64,000 nt of DNA from G963555815 sp965249615 [NCBI: bacterium] (GTDB taxonomy: Bacteria; UBA8248; JACPRG01). Of the stretch, positions 40,489 through 53,398 are shown piece by piece. Positions within the stretch are counted from its first letter, which is position 1. The number at the start of each line of letters is the position of its first letter. The translations under genes were made by a program, and so were the position numbers. The stretch covers positions 124,001 to 188,000 of the forward strand of contig CBDFMI010000005.1 of the NCBI GenBank assembly GCA_965249615.1, read 5' to 3'. A model generated the notes under the pieces. It made no database searches and was not told where the DNA came from. It worked only from the letters and a program-made list of their open reading frames with translations.

Positions 40489-41582
40489 TTGGGCGAACCA
40501 GCAAAGGGCCTTCTAGACGATCCCGCTCACCGAAGCCGAGTGGATCGCCATGGCATGTTCGAGATTCTGGGGAGATGGCCAGAGCAGTGGGCGGAAGCGA
40601 CGAAGCTGGCGCGCCAAGTGGCCGACTGCCGGGACTCGAAGGGCCTAGATGAAACCGCCCATGTCGTCGTAGCGGGTATGGGGGGGTCAGCTATCGGGGG
40701 GGACCTCCTTCGCTCCTGCACGTCGGACACCCTCGGCGTTCCCCTCGCTGTCTCCAGGTCACACCTGCCCCCCGCCTTCGTGGGCGGGAAGACGCTCTTC
40801 ATTGCCGTCAGTTACTCCGGGAACACCGAGGAGACCCTGTCGGCCGCCGCCCTTGCCCGTCGGGCGGGCGCCCGGGTGATCGCCGTGGCGAGCGGGGGGA
40901 GGCTTGCGGCCGAATGCCAAGAGAGAGGCGAACAGGTGATTTGCGTTCCTTCTGGGCTTCCACCCCGCCAGGCCCTCGCTTTCCTCTTTTTGCCTCTTCT
41001 GGGTTTGCTTCAAGGGTTGGGTTTCCTGGGCGACCAGACAGCGGCCATGGAAGAGACAGAAAGGCTCCTGAAGGTTCTGGTGGACCGCCACGGACCGGAT
41101 CGGCCAAGTGGCGAAAATCCCGCCAAGGACTTGGCGGCGGCTCTTTTTGAGCGGGTCCCCGTCATCTACGGTGTCCAGGACAGGACTGACGCTGTCGCCG
41201 TGAGGTGGCGGGGTCAGTTTCACGAGAACAGCAAGGTCTGGGCCTCGGCCAACGTCCTTCCCGAGCTGGACCACAACGAGGTGACGGCCTTTGCCTCCCT
41301 CCCAGAGCTGACACGGGCGCGCCTCCACGTCGTCTTCCTCGAGGACAGTGAGGACAGCCCTCGGATCACTCGCCAGATTGAGCTGACGCGGGACCTTATC
41401 GCCCCGCAGGTGGCTGGGGTGACCCGCGCGAGGACCGAGGGGGAGGGCCGCTTGTCGCGACTCTTCTCCCTCATTGTGCTGGGCGATTTCGTCAGTTGCT
41501 ATCTGGCCCTGCTCTACGGTGTAGACCCTCTCCCCGTCCCTGTTATCGAAAGTTTAAAAAGGGCGCTGGCGGAGGGCGAGGG

Positions 41583-41586
<4 letters not shown>
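40489..41586 (+). CDS. Bifunctional phosphoglucose/phosphomannose isomerase
   Basis: It interconverts glucose-6-P or mannose-6-P with fructose-6-P. A tandem SIS-domain protein of about 365 residues. [14 protein letters not shown] and [16 protein letters not shown] bind the sugar phosphate, and the C-terminal LDHNEVTAF is typical of the bifunctional family. The start is probably TTG 40489 after AGGAG (8-base spacing); the open frame further upstream belongs to the transposon. The transposon has separated it from whatever lay upstream. Its stop overlaps the lepA start (ATGA). Confidence 0.92.
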
Positions 41587-43382
<1,796 letters not shown>

Positions 43383-43394
43383 GAGAAGATTTAG

Positions 43395-43424
43395 AGGACA
43401 GGAGACCAAGGTCTCCTATATAAT
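43395..43424 (+). promoter_or_regulatory. lepB promoter with a palindrome in its spacer
   Basis: A perfect TATAAT at 43419-43424, with AGGACA 18 bases upstream (4 of 6 to consensus). Between them is a perfect palindrome, GGAGACCAAGGTCTCC (43401-43416), whose 2-base centre is too small for an RNA loop, so a protein-binding operator is more likely. Confidence 0.5.
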
Positions 43425-43492
43425 TTCAGGAAACCGGAGTGTTTTAAGAACACGGTCCGTGACTCCCAGGACATAAGGAAAACGTTTTCACC

Positions 43493-44233
43493 ATGATGAG
43501 AGATCCTGCGACCCAAGACGACCTTCTTCGAGAAACCCCTCAGGACGTAGGGCGGAAGAAAAAGAGAAAAAGCCTCTTTCGAGAGTACGCTGAGGCCATC
43601 CTGATGGCTCTTGTCTTGGCCCTGCTGTTGAGGGCCTTTGTGGTCCAGGCCTTTAAAATCCCTTCAGGTTCCATGAAGGAGACCCTTCAGATCGGGGATC
43701 ATATCCTGGTGAACAAGTTTCTCTACCGGACTTGGTCCAAGGAAGACCTGGCGGAAGTTTTCGAGGTCATCCCCTTCCTGGGAGACGCGATCAAAAGCTT
43801 CACCGTACGCATCCCCTTCTACTACCATTTTCGCTTCAAGGATGTTCGGCGTGGCGACGTGGTGGTCTTTAAATTCCCTAGAGATGAGAGTCGGGATTTC
43901 ATCAAACGGGTGATCGGTTTATCGGGGGAGGTGGTGGAGGTCCGGGGCCGCACCGTGTTCATCGATGGCGAACCCTTGGATGAACCCTACGCCCAGTACG
44001 ACGAAGTGGGGCCTCAGGGGTCCTTCGCCACGCGCGAGCGCTACGGGCCGGAACGTGTCCCCGAGGGGCACCTCTTCATGATGGGTGATAACCGGGACAA
44101 CAGCCTCGATAGCCGGGCCTGGGGATTCCTCAACATGGACAACGTCAAGGGGGAGGCCTTCATCGTCTACTGGTCCTGGAATGGGGGCGACACATCGGTC
44201 CGTTGGAGCCGCTTGGGACACCTCCTCTTCTGA
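43493..44233 (+). CDS. lepB: Signal peptidase I
   Basis: It cuts signal peptides of exported proteins at the outer face of the inner membrane. One N-terminal anchor (AILMALVLALLLRAFVV, about 35-51), catalytic Ser60 in KIPSGSMKETL, catalytic Lys near 138 in DFIKRVIGLSGEVV and the GDNRDNSLDSRAWG box. Length 246 residues. It has a basic cytoplasmic tail (GRKKKRKS). Starts at one of two tandem ATGs. Its expected clients here include the carbonic anhydrase, cytochrome, FKBP and VCBS proteins. Confidence 0.97.
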   Translation: MMRDPATQDDLLRETPQDVGRKKKRKSLFREYAEAILMALVLALLLRAFVVQAFKIPSGSMKETLQIGDHILVNKFLYRTWSKEDLAEVFEVIPFLGDAIKSFTVRIPFYYHFRFKDVRRGDVVVFKFPRDESRDFIKRVIGLSGEVVEVRGRTVFIDGEPLDEPYAQYDEVGPQGSFATRERYGPERVPEGHLFMMGDNRDNSLDSRAWGFLNMDNVKGEAFIVYWSWNGGDTSVRWSRLGHLLF

Positions 44234-44359
44234 GAGGAGAGGGGCGGTTCACCGTCGAGACAGCGTTTAGCTGGGGCTTAGTTTTCTTCTCCCATCGTCA
44301 CTGCCAGCCTTTTTTGACCACCCACCATCCTGCTTAAAACCCTGAGAAGGGCCATCTCC

Positions 44360-45214
44360 TCACTTGGAGCTCCCCCGAGTGGGAATGGAGTCTTCTTCTC
44401 CCTTGGGCCCTCTCGGAAGGGTTCCCAGGCACTCGGAGAGGTGGGCGAACTCCTCAATGCCGAGGGTCTCGGCCCGCCTCCTCGGGTCCACCCCGGCTTC
44501 CCGAATGGCCTCAGCCAGCTCCCCCGTCGCCACCCAACGCGGATAAAGAGCCTTGAGATTATTGAGAAGCGTTTTTCGTCTCTGGGAGAAGCTTGCCCGC
44601 AAGACTTGATCGAAGAGATCGGGGTCTTTCAAAGCGACTCGGGGGGTGCGTCTCGGGGTGATCCGAATCACGGTGGACGAGACCCTGGGCGGAGGAGAAA
44701 AGGCCTTGGGCGGCACATCGAAGCCCAGAGTCACCTCGTTCCAGAGCTGGACGGCGATGGAGAGGGTTCCATAAGCCTTTCGGCCGGGCTGCGCCGAAAG
44801 TCGCTGGGCCACCTCCTTCTGGAGCATGAGGATCATCTTGTCGACGGTCTCGCGAAGGGGAAGAAGTCGTAAGAGGATGCCCGTGGCGGCGTAGTAGGGC
44901 AGGTTTCCGACGATCGTAATCCCAGGGCCGAGGGAGGCGAAATCGAACGAGAGCGCGTTGGCCTGAAGAATTTCGACGTGGGGGACCTCGGCGAATTCTC
45001 GCTTCAGCCGAGAGACCAGGTCGGAGTCGATCTCAAGGGCCGTGAGGTGCCCTCCACCTGAGAGAACCCGGGCCAGACGTCGGGTCAGGGCCCCCCGGCC
45101 CGCCCCGATCTCCAGGACCCGCTCCTTGCCCCCCAGGTGGGCGAAGGCCGCTATCCGGTCGAGGACGTGGCGGTTCCTCAGGAAGTGCTGGCCGATGGGG
45201 GGGCGTCGGGTCAT
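44360..45214 (-). CDS. rsmA: 16S rRNA (adenine1518/1519-N6) dimethyltransferase
   Basis: KsgA/RsmA dimethylates two adjacent adenines in helix 45 of 16S rRNA, a late check of small-subunit assembly. GQHFLRN at the start, SAM motif VLEIGAGRGALTRRL, and the catalytic NLPYY. The C-terminal helical domain has FSQRRKTLLNNL. Length 284 residues. Its ATG overlaps the pdxA stop (ATGA), the common pdxA-ksgA arrangement. Confidence 0.97.
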   Translation of the reverse strand: MTRRPPIGQHFLRNRHVLDRIAAFAHLGGKERVLEIGAGRGALTRRLARVLSGGGHLTALEIDSDLVSRLKREFAEVPHVEILQANALSFDFASLGPGITIVGNLPYYAATGILLRLLPLRETVDKMILMLQKEVAQRLSAQPGRKAYGTLSIAVQLWNEVTLGFDVPPKAFSPPPRVSSTVIRITPRRTPRVALKDPDLFDQVLRASFSQRRKTLLNNLKALYPRWVATGELAEAIREAGVDPRRRAETLGIEEFAHLSECLGTLPRGPKGEEDSIPTRGSSK

Positions 45215-46296
45215 AACCGAACAGAGGGGCCCTTTTGTCTCCTCAAGTGGCGGGCCCGCTGAAGGGTGAGCCTTGAGGCCAAGCGCAGGGCGGCGATGAG
45301 ACCCTCGGGGTCGGCCTTGCCCTGGCCCGCGATGTCAAAAGCAGTTCCGTGGGCGGGTGAGGTTCGCACGAAGGGAAGCCCCAAGGTGACGTTGACGGCT
45401 TTTTGGCGGCCAAGAACCTTGGCGGCGATGAGGCCCTGGTCGTGATACATGGCCAGGATGGCTCGAAAGCGCCGGGGGCGGGCAAAGAGCGCGTCTGCGG
45501 GAAAGGGCCCCTGGACCGAGACTCCCTCACTTGTGGCCTGTCGCACCGCGGGCAGGATCTTTTGTTTCTCTTCGGACCCCAGAAGGCCCGACTCCCCTGA
45601 GTGGGGGTTGAGCGCGCAGACGCCGATTGAGGAGTCCTTTTGGCCCAGATCCTTCAGGCATTCGTTAAGGAGACGGAGCTTGGACAGGACGGCCTGGGTG
45701 CTGATGGCCCGTGAAACCTTCGAGAGGGGGAGGTGGGTTGTGACGAGGCCGATCCAGCCCTGCCGGATAAAAAAGGCCATCATGTAATCCTGAGCCTGAC
45801 AGAGATCGGCGAGGAGCTCCGTGTGCCCGGGACAGTGGATCCCCGCCAGGTCCCAGGAAACCTTGTGGATAGGGGCCGTGACGACGGCGTCCACCTGTCC
45901 CGAGAGGGCCAGCTGGGTTGCCCGGCGGACATAGGCGAGGGAGGCCTTTCCGGCCGGTGCGCTCGTCTCTCCGACACGGATGCCCCGCAGGCGCGTTTCC
46001 CCCTCGTGCCAGAGGGCGGGGGAGAGGGTCTTGTGCAAGCGGCTTTCTCCCTTCGGTCTGACGGTATGAAGACGGGAGAGGCTGGCGACAAGGCCGAGGG
46101 AGCGAGCCGTTTCCGCGAGCCAGCCCCGGTGTCCAACCACCAGGAGATGGCTTTCTTTGAGCACATGGGGGTCCTCCAGGGCCTTGAGGACGATCTCGGG
46201 ACCGATCCCCGCGGGGTCCCCCATAGTGAGGGCAATCCGAGGCAGGGTGGGGCTCCCGGGGCCGTGAGTGAGGTGTTCCCCTCTGGGGGCTTTCAT
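45211..46296 (-). CDS. pdxA: 4-hydroxythreonine-4-phosphate dehydrogenase
   Basis: It oxidises 4-phosphohydroxythreonine in the DXP-dependent vitamin B6 route. ALTMGDPAGIGPEIVLKAL, the metal-binding His in CPGHTELLADL and MYHDQGLIAAKVL, and FVRTSPAHGTAFDIAG are present. I use the ATG at 46296 (361 residues), which leaves a slightly long N-terminal tail (KAPRGEHLTHGPGSP). It supplies PLP used by hemL and lysA of this window. Co-translated with rsmA. Confidence 0.96.
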   Translation of the reverse strand: MKAPRGEHLTHGPGSPTLPRIALTMGDPAGIGPEIVLKALEDPHVLKESHLLVVGHRGWLAETARSLGLVASLSRLHTVRPKGESRLHKTLSPALWHEGETRLRGIRVGETSAPAGKASLAYVRRATQLALSGQVDAVVTAPIHKVSWDLAGIHCPGHTELLADLCQAQDYMMAFFIRQGWIGLVTTHLPLSKVSRAISTQAVLSKLRLLNECLKDLGQKDSSIGVCALNPHSGESGLLGSEEKQKILPAVRQATSEGVSVQGPFPADALFARPRRFRAILAMYHDQGLIAAKVLGRQKAVNVTLGLPFVRTSPAHGTAFDIAGQGKADPEGLIAALRLASRLTLQRARHLRRQKGPSVRL

Positions 46297-46506
46297 GCGG
46301 AGGGATTCTACCACGCGGTTGACTTTTCGAAGGCAAATGCGTAAGATTCAAGCCCATTCAGCGGGATAAAACCCCGCTAACCCACGCATTTTTCCACGTT
46401 TTTAGCAAGTCCGGTGTTTTCGCCCAGTAGGGGGGATTCCCCGGCCGATGGAGTGGACTAGGTCTCGACTTAGAAGCGACTCGGAGAAGCCATATCAGCG
46501 CCTTGT

Positions 46507-46524
46507 TCGCCCCAAAAGGGGCGA
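46507..46524 (+). promoter_or_regulatory. Hairpin in the gltA leader
   Basis: TCGCCCC and GGGGCGA pair around AAAA, 30 bases before the gltA ATG. No T run, so it is not a terminator. It might affect ribosome access. The rest of the 240-bp gap between pdxA and gltA shows nothing clear. Confidence 0.3.
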
Positions 46525-46554
46525 GAAGTTTGGGTCGTGACAAGAGGGGACACA

Positions 46555-47706
46555 ATGGCTAAACAAGCTGTGGAAAAAACAGAATACGCCAGGGGATTAG
46601 AGGGCGTTGTCACAAACGAGACGGCCGTCGGCTACGTGGATGGTGTGAAAGGGCAACTCGTCTATCGGGGTTACAGTATTGACGACCTCGCCGAGCATTC
46701 CAGCTACGAGGAGACGGCCTACCTTCTGCTCTTTGGAAAGCTTCCGGCCCAGCAGGAGTTGGATGGTTTTAAGGCGAAACTCGTCAGCCATCGGCCCATC
46801 CCCGGCCAGGTCATCGATGTCCTGAGGGCTCTTCCACGTTCCGCCCACCCCATGGCGATGCTTCGGACCGGAATTTCCGCCCTCGGCTGTTTTAACCCCA
46901 AGGCGGATCAGGCCACTGTTGAGAATGACACCGAGATTGGCTTCAAACTCATCGCCCAAATGGCGACGGTTACGGCGGCCGTTGCTCGGATTCGAAAAGG
47001 GGCGGATCCCGTGGATCCGGACCCCTCACTCGACCACACGGCCAACTTCCTCTACATGGCTGGCGGGGAGAAGGCCGATCCTTTCATTGCCCGTGTCATG
47101 GACGTCGCCCTCATCCTTCACGCGGACCATGGGAATAACGCCTCAACCTTCAGCTGTATGGCGGTCAATTCCTCTCTCTCGGATCTTTATTCCGCCATCG
47201 TGGCGGGCATCGGCAGCCTCAAGGGGCCCCTTCATGGAGGGGCGAACGAGCAGGCCCTGAAGGAGCTTCTCTCTATCGGTTCCCAGGATCATGTAGATGA
47301 CTACGTTAAGAAGCGCCTTGAGGAGAAGAAGAAGTTCATCGGTTTTGGCCACCGGGTTTACAAGACCTATGACCCCCGGGCCAAGATCCTGGGCCGATAC
47401 TCCAAGGAGGTGACCGAGCGGAAAGGGATGGATCGCCTCTATGAGACCGCCAGGCGGCTCGAAGAGCAAGTGGTCGCCGAGTTCGGCGAGCGGGGAATCT
47501 TCACGAATGTGGACTTCTACTCGGGGACCATTTACCACAGCCTGGGTTTCGAGGCCCCGATGTTCACCACGCTGTTTGCCGTCAGCCGCATCGCTGGCTG
47601 GGTGGCTCGGATTCTGGAATACCTTCCTGAAAACCGGCTCTTTCGCCCTCGGGCGCTCTATGTGGGAGAGCTCGAGGCCCACTACATACCGATTGATCAG
47701 CGCTGA
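46555..47706 (+). CDS. gltA: Citrate synthase
   Basis: It condenses acetyl-CoA and oxaloacetate. A 383-residue, short (Gram-positive/archaeal-like) type without the NADH-binding N-terminal domain. GQLVYRGYSIDDLAEHSSYEE at the start, catalytic His in LHADHGNNASTFS, GPLHGGANEQAL and FGHRVYKTYDPRA, and the Asp region FYSGTIYHSLG. ATG 46555 after AGAGGGG. It heads gltA-icd-mdh. A 2-methylcitrate synthase role cannot be excluded by sequence but the neighbours argue for the TCA cycle. Confidence 0.95.
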   Translation: MAKQAVEKTEYARGLEGVVTNETAVGYVDGVKGQLVYRGYSIDDLAEHSSYEETAYLLLFGKLPAQQELDGFKAKLVSHRPIPGQVIDVLRALPRSAHPMAMLRTGISALGCFNPKADQATVENDTEIGFKLIAQMATVTAAVARIRKGADPVDPDPSLDHTANFLYMAGGEKADPFIARVMDVALILHADHGNNASTFSCMAVNSSLSDLYSAIVAGIGSLKGPLHGGANEQALKELLSIGSQDHVDDYVKKRLEEKKKFIGFGHRVYKTYDPRAKILGRYSKEVTERKGMDRLYETARRLEEQVVAEFGERGIFTNVDFYSGTIYHSLGFEAPMFTTLFAVSRIAGWVARILEYLPENRLFRPRALYVGELEAHYIPIDQR

Positions 47707-47792
47707 GCTATCAAGCGTGGTTGGAAAAGAGAATCCCCTAAGCGGGAGGGGGAGGATGGACCTTCCGCAGGGCGGGATCATAGGAGTGAGGC

Positions 47793-49028
<1,236 letters not shown>

Positions 49029-49041
49029 TGGTGAGGTTTCT

Positions 49042-49971
49042 ATGAGAAGACCGAAGATCACCGTCGTGGGATCCGGAAACGTCGGGGCCACGGCCGCCCA
49101 TTGGGCCGTTGGCAAGGGGCTTGGGGACGTGGTCCTGATCGATATCGTCGAAGGAGTGCCCCAGGGCAAGGGCCTGGATCTCCTCCAGGCCGGGCCTGTG
49201 GAGGGTTTTGACTGCCGCGTCGTCGGCTCCAACAGCTACGCCGATACCCAGGGCTCTGACGTGGTGGTCATCACGGCCGGGGTTCCCCGAAAGCCGGGGA
49301 TGAGCCGGGAAGATCTCCTCGACACCAACGCCAAGATCATGAAGTCCGTGACTCAGGAAGTGGTCAAGGCCTCCCCCAACACCATCCTCCTCATCGTCTC
49401 TAATCCGCTGGACGTCATGGCGTATGTGGCAAAGCAGGTGAGCGGGTTCCCCCGGGAACGGGTGGTTGGTATGGCGGGTATTTTGGATACGGCCCGCTTT
49501 CGAACCTTCATCGCCGAGGCGGCAGGGGTCTCGGTAGAGGACATCATGGCCCTTGTCCTTGGCGGCCACGGAGACTCCATGGTCCCCTTGGTCCGGTGCA
49601 CCTCCATCGGGGGGATCCCGGTGACCGAGTTTCTTCCCAAAGAAAAGATCGATGAGATTGTCGAGCGGACGCGAAACGGCGGGGCGGAGATCGTGAGCTA
49701 TCTCAAGATGGGGAGCGCCTTCTACGCTCCGGGGGCGGCCATTGTCCAGATGCTGGAGGCCATCTTGAAGGATAAAAAACGGATCCTCCCCTGTTCGGCC
49801 TACCTCGAAGGGGAGTATGGCGTTGAGGGTGTCTTTCTCGGTGTTCCTGTCAAGCTTGGCGCTCGGGGGATGGAAGGGGTTATTGAGGTCCCCCTCGCCG
49901 ATGAGGAACGCGGGGCCCTCATGAAGTCGGCCAAGGCGGTTCAGGGCTCCATTCAGCACTTAAAGCTTTGA
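49042..49971 (+). CDS. mdh: Malate dehydrogenase (LDH-like type)
   Basis: NAD-dependent malate/oxaloacetate interconversion. A 309-residue member of the LDH-like MDH3 group. Nucleotide fold [30 protein letters not shown] (Arg of the substrate loop), [13 protein letters not shown] and catalytic His in [13 protein letters not shown]. Arg at the loop position supports malate rather than lactate. Its stop overlaps a possible TTG of the next gene. Confidence 0.96.
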   Translation: MRRPKITVVGSGNVGATAAHWAVGKGLGDVVLIDIVEGVPQGKGLDLLQAGPVEGFDCRVVGSNSYADTQGSDVVVITAGVPRKPGMSREDLLDTNAKIMKSVTQEVVKASPNTILLIVSNPLDVMAYVAKQVSGFPRERVVGMAGILDTARFRTFIAEAAGVSVEDIMALVLGGHGDSMVPLVRCTSIGGIPVTEFLPKEKIDEIVERTRNGGAEIVSYLKMGSAFYAPGAAIVQMLEAILKDKKRILPCSAYLEGEYGVEGVFLGVPVKLGARGMEGVIEVPLADEERGALMKSAKAVQGSIQHLKL

Positions 49972-49982
49972 GGGCCGAAGGA

Positions 49983-52298
49983 ATGAACCTGACCCATGCA
50001 ACCTCGCAGGGAGAGGCAGGGTCGGGTCCAGCCCTTCGGGAAATCCAGGGCATCCTGAATGGGCGGCGGCTCGTCGTCGTCTCCAACCGGGCGCCCTATG
50101 CGCGCCATCGTAGAGAGGGAAAGGTCCGATGGGTGCGCGCAACCGGTGGGCTCGTCTCCGCTCTGGACCCCGTGCTTCAGCGATGCCGGGGACTTTGGAT
50201 TGCCGCCGGGACCCTGAATGCCGACGGGACCGCTGAGGATTCCCAGGGGCCTGTCGCCCTCCCCCCCGATGATCCTCTCTACACCCTCCAGCGTGTATGG
50301 CTCACCGAAGCCGAGGTCCGAGGCTTCTACTCTGGATTCTCGAACGGCGTCCTCTGGCCCCTGTGCCATCTTCAGATGGACAAGGTGCGCTATCGACAGG
50401 CCGCCTGGCGCCGCTATCGAGAGGTGAATGAAAAGTTTGCCGCCGCCGTGGCGGAATCCGCCCGGCCCGATGACGTCATCTGGTGGCAGGATTACCATCT
50501 CGCTCTGGCCCCCGCCTTTCTAAGGGCCCAAAGGCCCGACCTCCTCCAAATCCATTTCTGGCATGTTCCCTGGCCCCCCTGGGACATCTTTCGGACCTGC
50601 CCTTGGCGGGCCGATCTCCTAGAGGGCCTCCTCGCCAACGATCTCCTGGGATTTCACCTTCAGCGGTTTTGCGACAACTTCCTCCACTGTGCCTTGGCGG
50701 CCCTGGGGGTGCGGGCCACTGGGGAGGAGGGGGAATTCCGCCACCAAGAACGAACAGGGCAGGTGAGTCCTTTTCCCATCAGTATTGATTTTGAAGAATG
50801 GGAGCGAAACGCCCAGTCCCCCTCAGTAGAGCGCCATCGCCGCCGTCTCTCACACCCCTTCGAGGTGATGGGGATCGGCGTGGAACGTTTGGACTATACA
50901 AAGGGGATTCTGGAGCGTTTCATTGCCCTAGAGCGTTTCTATGATCGCTACCCCGAACACAGGGGCCGGGTGGGGTTTGTTCAGGTGGCAGTGCCCAGCC
51001 GGGCCCAGTTGGCTGACTATCAGGACTATCGGGCGAAGGTCGAAGCGCAGATTAATCGCATCAATCAACGCTATCAGGTGGGGGATTCTCCGCCCGTCCA
51101 GTTTCTCTACCGGAGCCTGCCCCGGGATGAGCTCATCGCCCGCTATCGCCTGGCGGACTTTGCCATCGTGAGTTCGCTCCATGACGGGATGAACCTGGTG
51201 GCCAAGGAGTTCATCGCTTGTCAGGTGGACCAAAAGGGTATCCTCATCTGTAGTGAGTTCGCCGGTGCCGCCGAGGAGCTGGAGAACGCCCTGATCATTA
51301 ATCCCTACGACTCCGAGAGCTTTGCGCAGACCCTGAAAGAGGCCGTCGAGATGCCAGCCGAGGAACAGGCCCAGCGGATGGAAGGGCTGCGTGGCCACGT
51401 CGCCCGGTATCATATCTTCAAGTGGTGCGCCGATATCCTGGGCGCCGCCCCCAAAGGGGCCGCTCCCCCTTTCATCAGGAGTCCCGAGCCACCCCCGCCA
51501 GGGACTTCTGCCCGTCCCCTGAAGACCGACGCAGAGGCCGCCAAGGCGAGCTTCGCAACCACCCCGACTCCTGCGCTTCTCCTTGACTACGACGGGACCC
51601 TCACCCCCATCGCTCCATCTCCCCAGTCGGCCCGGCTCTCAGCGAGGGCGATAGGCCTTCTGGAGGGACTCAAGGGGTGCGGGGTGTCCGTCGGGATCTT
51701 GAGTGGACGCGCCCTCTCCGATCTGAAGGAACGTGTCCCCCTCTTCGGGATCACGCTGTCCGGAAACCACGGTTTGGAGGTGGAGGGACCGGAGGGCTCC
51801 TGGCACCATCCCGAAGCAGTCCAAAGACGACCTCTTCTTGCTCGTCTGGCCTCTTCTCTCGGCAAGACCTTCAATGAGGAGTCGGGCGTTTGGGTGGAGG
51901 ACAAGGGGTTCTCCCTTAGCCTCCATTACCGCGGGTCTCCTCCTGAGCGAACTGCCGTTATTCGGTCGAGGGCAGAGGCCGTGGCCTCAGATTTTGTGGG
52001 GATTAGGCTCCGCCGAGGGAAAAAGGTGATAGAATTTCGCCCAGACGTGGACTGGGATAAGGGGAGCCTGCTTCTTCGCCTGATGAAGGAATGGCGGCCG
52101 GGGTGGGTCCTCTATGCCGGAGACGACGAGACGGACGAGGACGCCTTTCGGGCGGTGGTCGGCGGAGGTTGGGAGGGAATGGCCTTGCGGGTTGGAGAAT
52201 TTTCTTCCTCGACCTGGGCGACCCATTGGGCGAAAGACCCGGAGGAGCTGCTGGGTTTTCTTGACTTCCTTCTTTCGGCAAAGAGGAATGGGCCATGA
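49983..52298 (+). CDS. Bifunctional trehalose-6-phosphate synthase/phosphatase (OtsA-OtsB fusion)
   Basis: A 771-residue fusion. Residues about 20-490 are the GT20 synthase (LVVVSNRAPYARHRR, WWQDYHLALAP, FWHVPWPPWDIF, VERLDYTKGILERF, SSLHDGMNLVAKEFIACQ), joining UDP-glucose and glucose-6-P. Residues about 525-770 are the HAD phosphatase (LLLDYDGTLTPIAPS, SGRALSDLKERV, YAGDDETDEDAFRAV), releasing trehalose. The product is an osmo- and stress protectant. The MscS gene overlaps its stop by 4 bp, so making an osmolyte and releasing osmolytes are encoded together. ATG 49983 preferred over TTG 49968. Confidence 0.95.
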   Translation: MNLTHATSQGEAGSGPALREIQGILNGRRLVVVSNRAPYARHRREGKVRWVRATGGLVSALDPVLQRCRGLWIAAGTLNADGTAEDSQGPVALPPDDPLYTLQRVWLTEAEVRGFYSGFSNGVLWPLCHLQMDKVRYRQAAWRRYREVNEKFAAAVAESARPDDVIWWQDYHLALAPAFLRAQRPDLLQIHFWHVPWPPWDIFRTCPWRADLLEGLLANDLLGFHLQRFCDNFLHCALAALGVRATGEEGEFRHQERTGQVSPFPISIDFEEWERNAQSPSVERHRRRLSHPFEVMGIGVERLDYTKGILERFIALERFYDRYPEHRGRVGFVQVAVPSRAQLADYQDYRAKVEAQINRINQRYQVGDSPPVQFLYRSLPRDELIARYRLADFAIVSSLHDGMNLVAKEFIACQVDQKGILICSEFAGAAEELENALIINPYDSESFAQTLKEAVEMPAEEQAQRMEGLRGHVARYHIFKWCADILGAAPKGAAPPFIRSPEPPPPGTSARPLKTDAEAAKASFATTPTPALLLDYDGTLTPIAPSPQSARLSARAIGLLEGLKGCGVSVGILSGRALSDLKERVPLFGITLSGNHGLEVEGPEGSWHHPEAVQRRPLLARLASSLGKTFNEESGVWVEDKGFSLSLHYRGSPPERTAVIRSRAEAVASDFVGIRLRRGKKVIEFRPDVDWDKGSLLLRLMKEWRPGWVLYAGDDETDEDAFRAVVGGGWEGMALRVGEFSSSTWATHWAKDPEELLGFLDFLLSAKRNGP

Positions 52299-53398
52299 TT
52301 AATATCGCTGGGATCAATCTTAACTTGATTACCCAGGCGGCTATCCCCATCGCCGTCTTTGTTGGCGTGACCCTCCTGGCTTTTTTGGCCCGCCGGTTTC
52401 TCTTCGTCCTCTTTCGGAGGTTGTCCCGGCGAACCCAGACCCCCTTAGATGACATCCTGATCAACTCAATAAAAGGGGCTTCTATTCTCTGGTGTTTCGT
52501 CCTTGGGATCTATTTCGCTCTTGCCTCGGCAGAGGTGCCGCCCACTCTGGCCGCAAATGCGGGGCTTGTGCTGAGCTCGCTCATTATCATGTCGGTCACC
52601 TTGGCCTCGGCGAACACCCTTGTCCAGTTCATGATTCACTATGTGACCCGCACGAAGATTGACATCCCCATTACAGGCCTCTCGAGCACCATTATCCGGG
52701 TGGTGGTGCTGGGGACCGGCACCGTTGTCCTCCTGGGGAACCTGGGGGTTTCCATCACGCCGCTCGTAACGGCCATGGGGGTCGGGGGTCTTGCAGCGGC
52801 CCTGGCTTTCAGGAGCACCCTCGCCAATCTTTTCTCGGGCGTTCATCTCCTCATCGAGAAGCCCATCAGGGTGGGCGACTATATCAAGCTGGGCTCTGGG
52901 GAGGAGGGCTACGTCATCGATATCGGATGGCGGACGACTCGCATTCGCATGTTGCCGAATAACGTGATCATTCTACCGAACGAAAAACTGGCCGAAAGTA
53001 TCATCACGAATTACAATCTCCCCGAACGGGCCATGTCCCTCCTCATCCGGGTCGGGGTGAGCTACGATTCTGACCCGGACCACATAGAGCGGGTCCTCAT
53101 CGAAGAGACAAAGGAAGCAACGGGAAAAGTCCCCGGCCTGCTCGAGGACCCTCCCCCCTTTGTCCGGTTCATCCCGGGTTTTGGAGATTCCTCGCTGGAC
53201 TTCACCCTCATCTGCCGGGTGGCTGAGTTTGTGGACCAGTACCGGGTGCAGCATGAGTTGAGGAAGCGTATCTTCAATCGGTTCAAGGCCGAGGGGATTA
53301 CGATCCCGTTCCCCATCCGGACCGTCGAACTGAAGGGGGCACCCTCGCCCGAGGGAGTGACGGCCCGCGCGATATCCAAGAGCCCCCCCGAAATCTAA
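52295..53398 (+). CDS. Small-conductance mechanosensitive channel (MscS family)
   Basis: An inner-membrane channel that opens on hypo-osmotic shock. About 367 residues. Several membrane segments (ITQAAIPIAVFVGVTLLAFL near the start, SILWCFVLGIYFALASAEVP, then ANAGLVLSSLIIMSVTLA), and the pore helix GVGGLAAALAFRSTLANLFSG. The beta domain has VGDYIKLGSGEEGYVIDIGW, and the C-terminus a typical alpha/beta domain. Longer than E. coli MscS at its N-terminus. ATG overlaps the trehalose gene stop (ATGA), indicating coupled synthesis. Confidence 0.94.
   Translation: MINIAGINLNLITQAAIPIAVFVGVTLLAFLARRFLFVLFRRLSRRTQTPLDDILINSIKGASILWCFVLGIYFALASAEVPPTLAANAGLVLSSLIIMSVTLASANTLVQFMIHYVTRTKIDIPITGLSSTIIRVVVLGTGTVVLLGNLGVSITPLVTAMGVGGLAAALAFRSTLANLFSGVHLLIEKPIRVGDYIKLGSGEEGYVIDIGWRTTRIRMLPNNVIILPNEKLAESIITNYNLPERAMSLLIRVGVSYDSDPDHIERVLIEETKEATGKVPGLLEDPPPFVRFIPGFGDSSLDFTLICRVAEFVDQYRVQHELRKRIFNRFKAEGITIPFPIRTVELKGAPSPEGVTARAISKSPPEI

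Noticed and set aside
46507-46524. gltA leader hairpin as a terminator
   Set aside because: No U tract follows; listed only as a possible leader structure.
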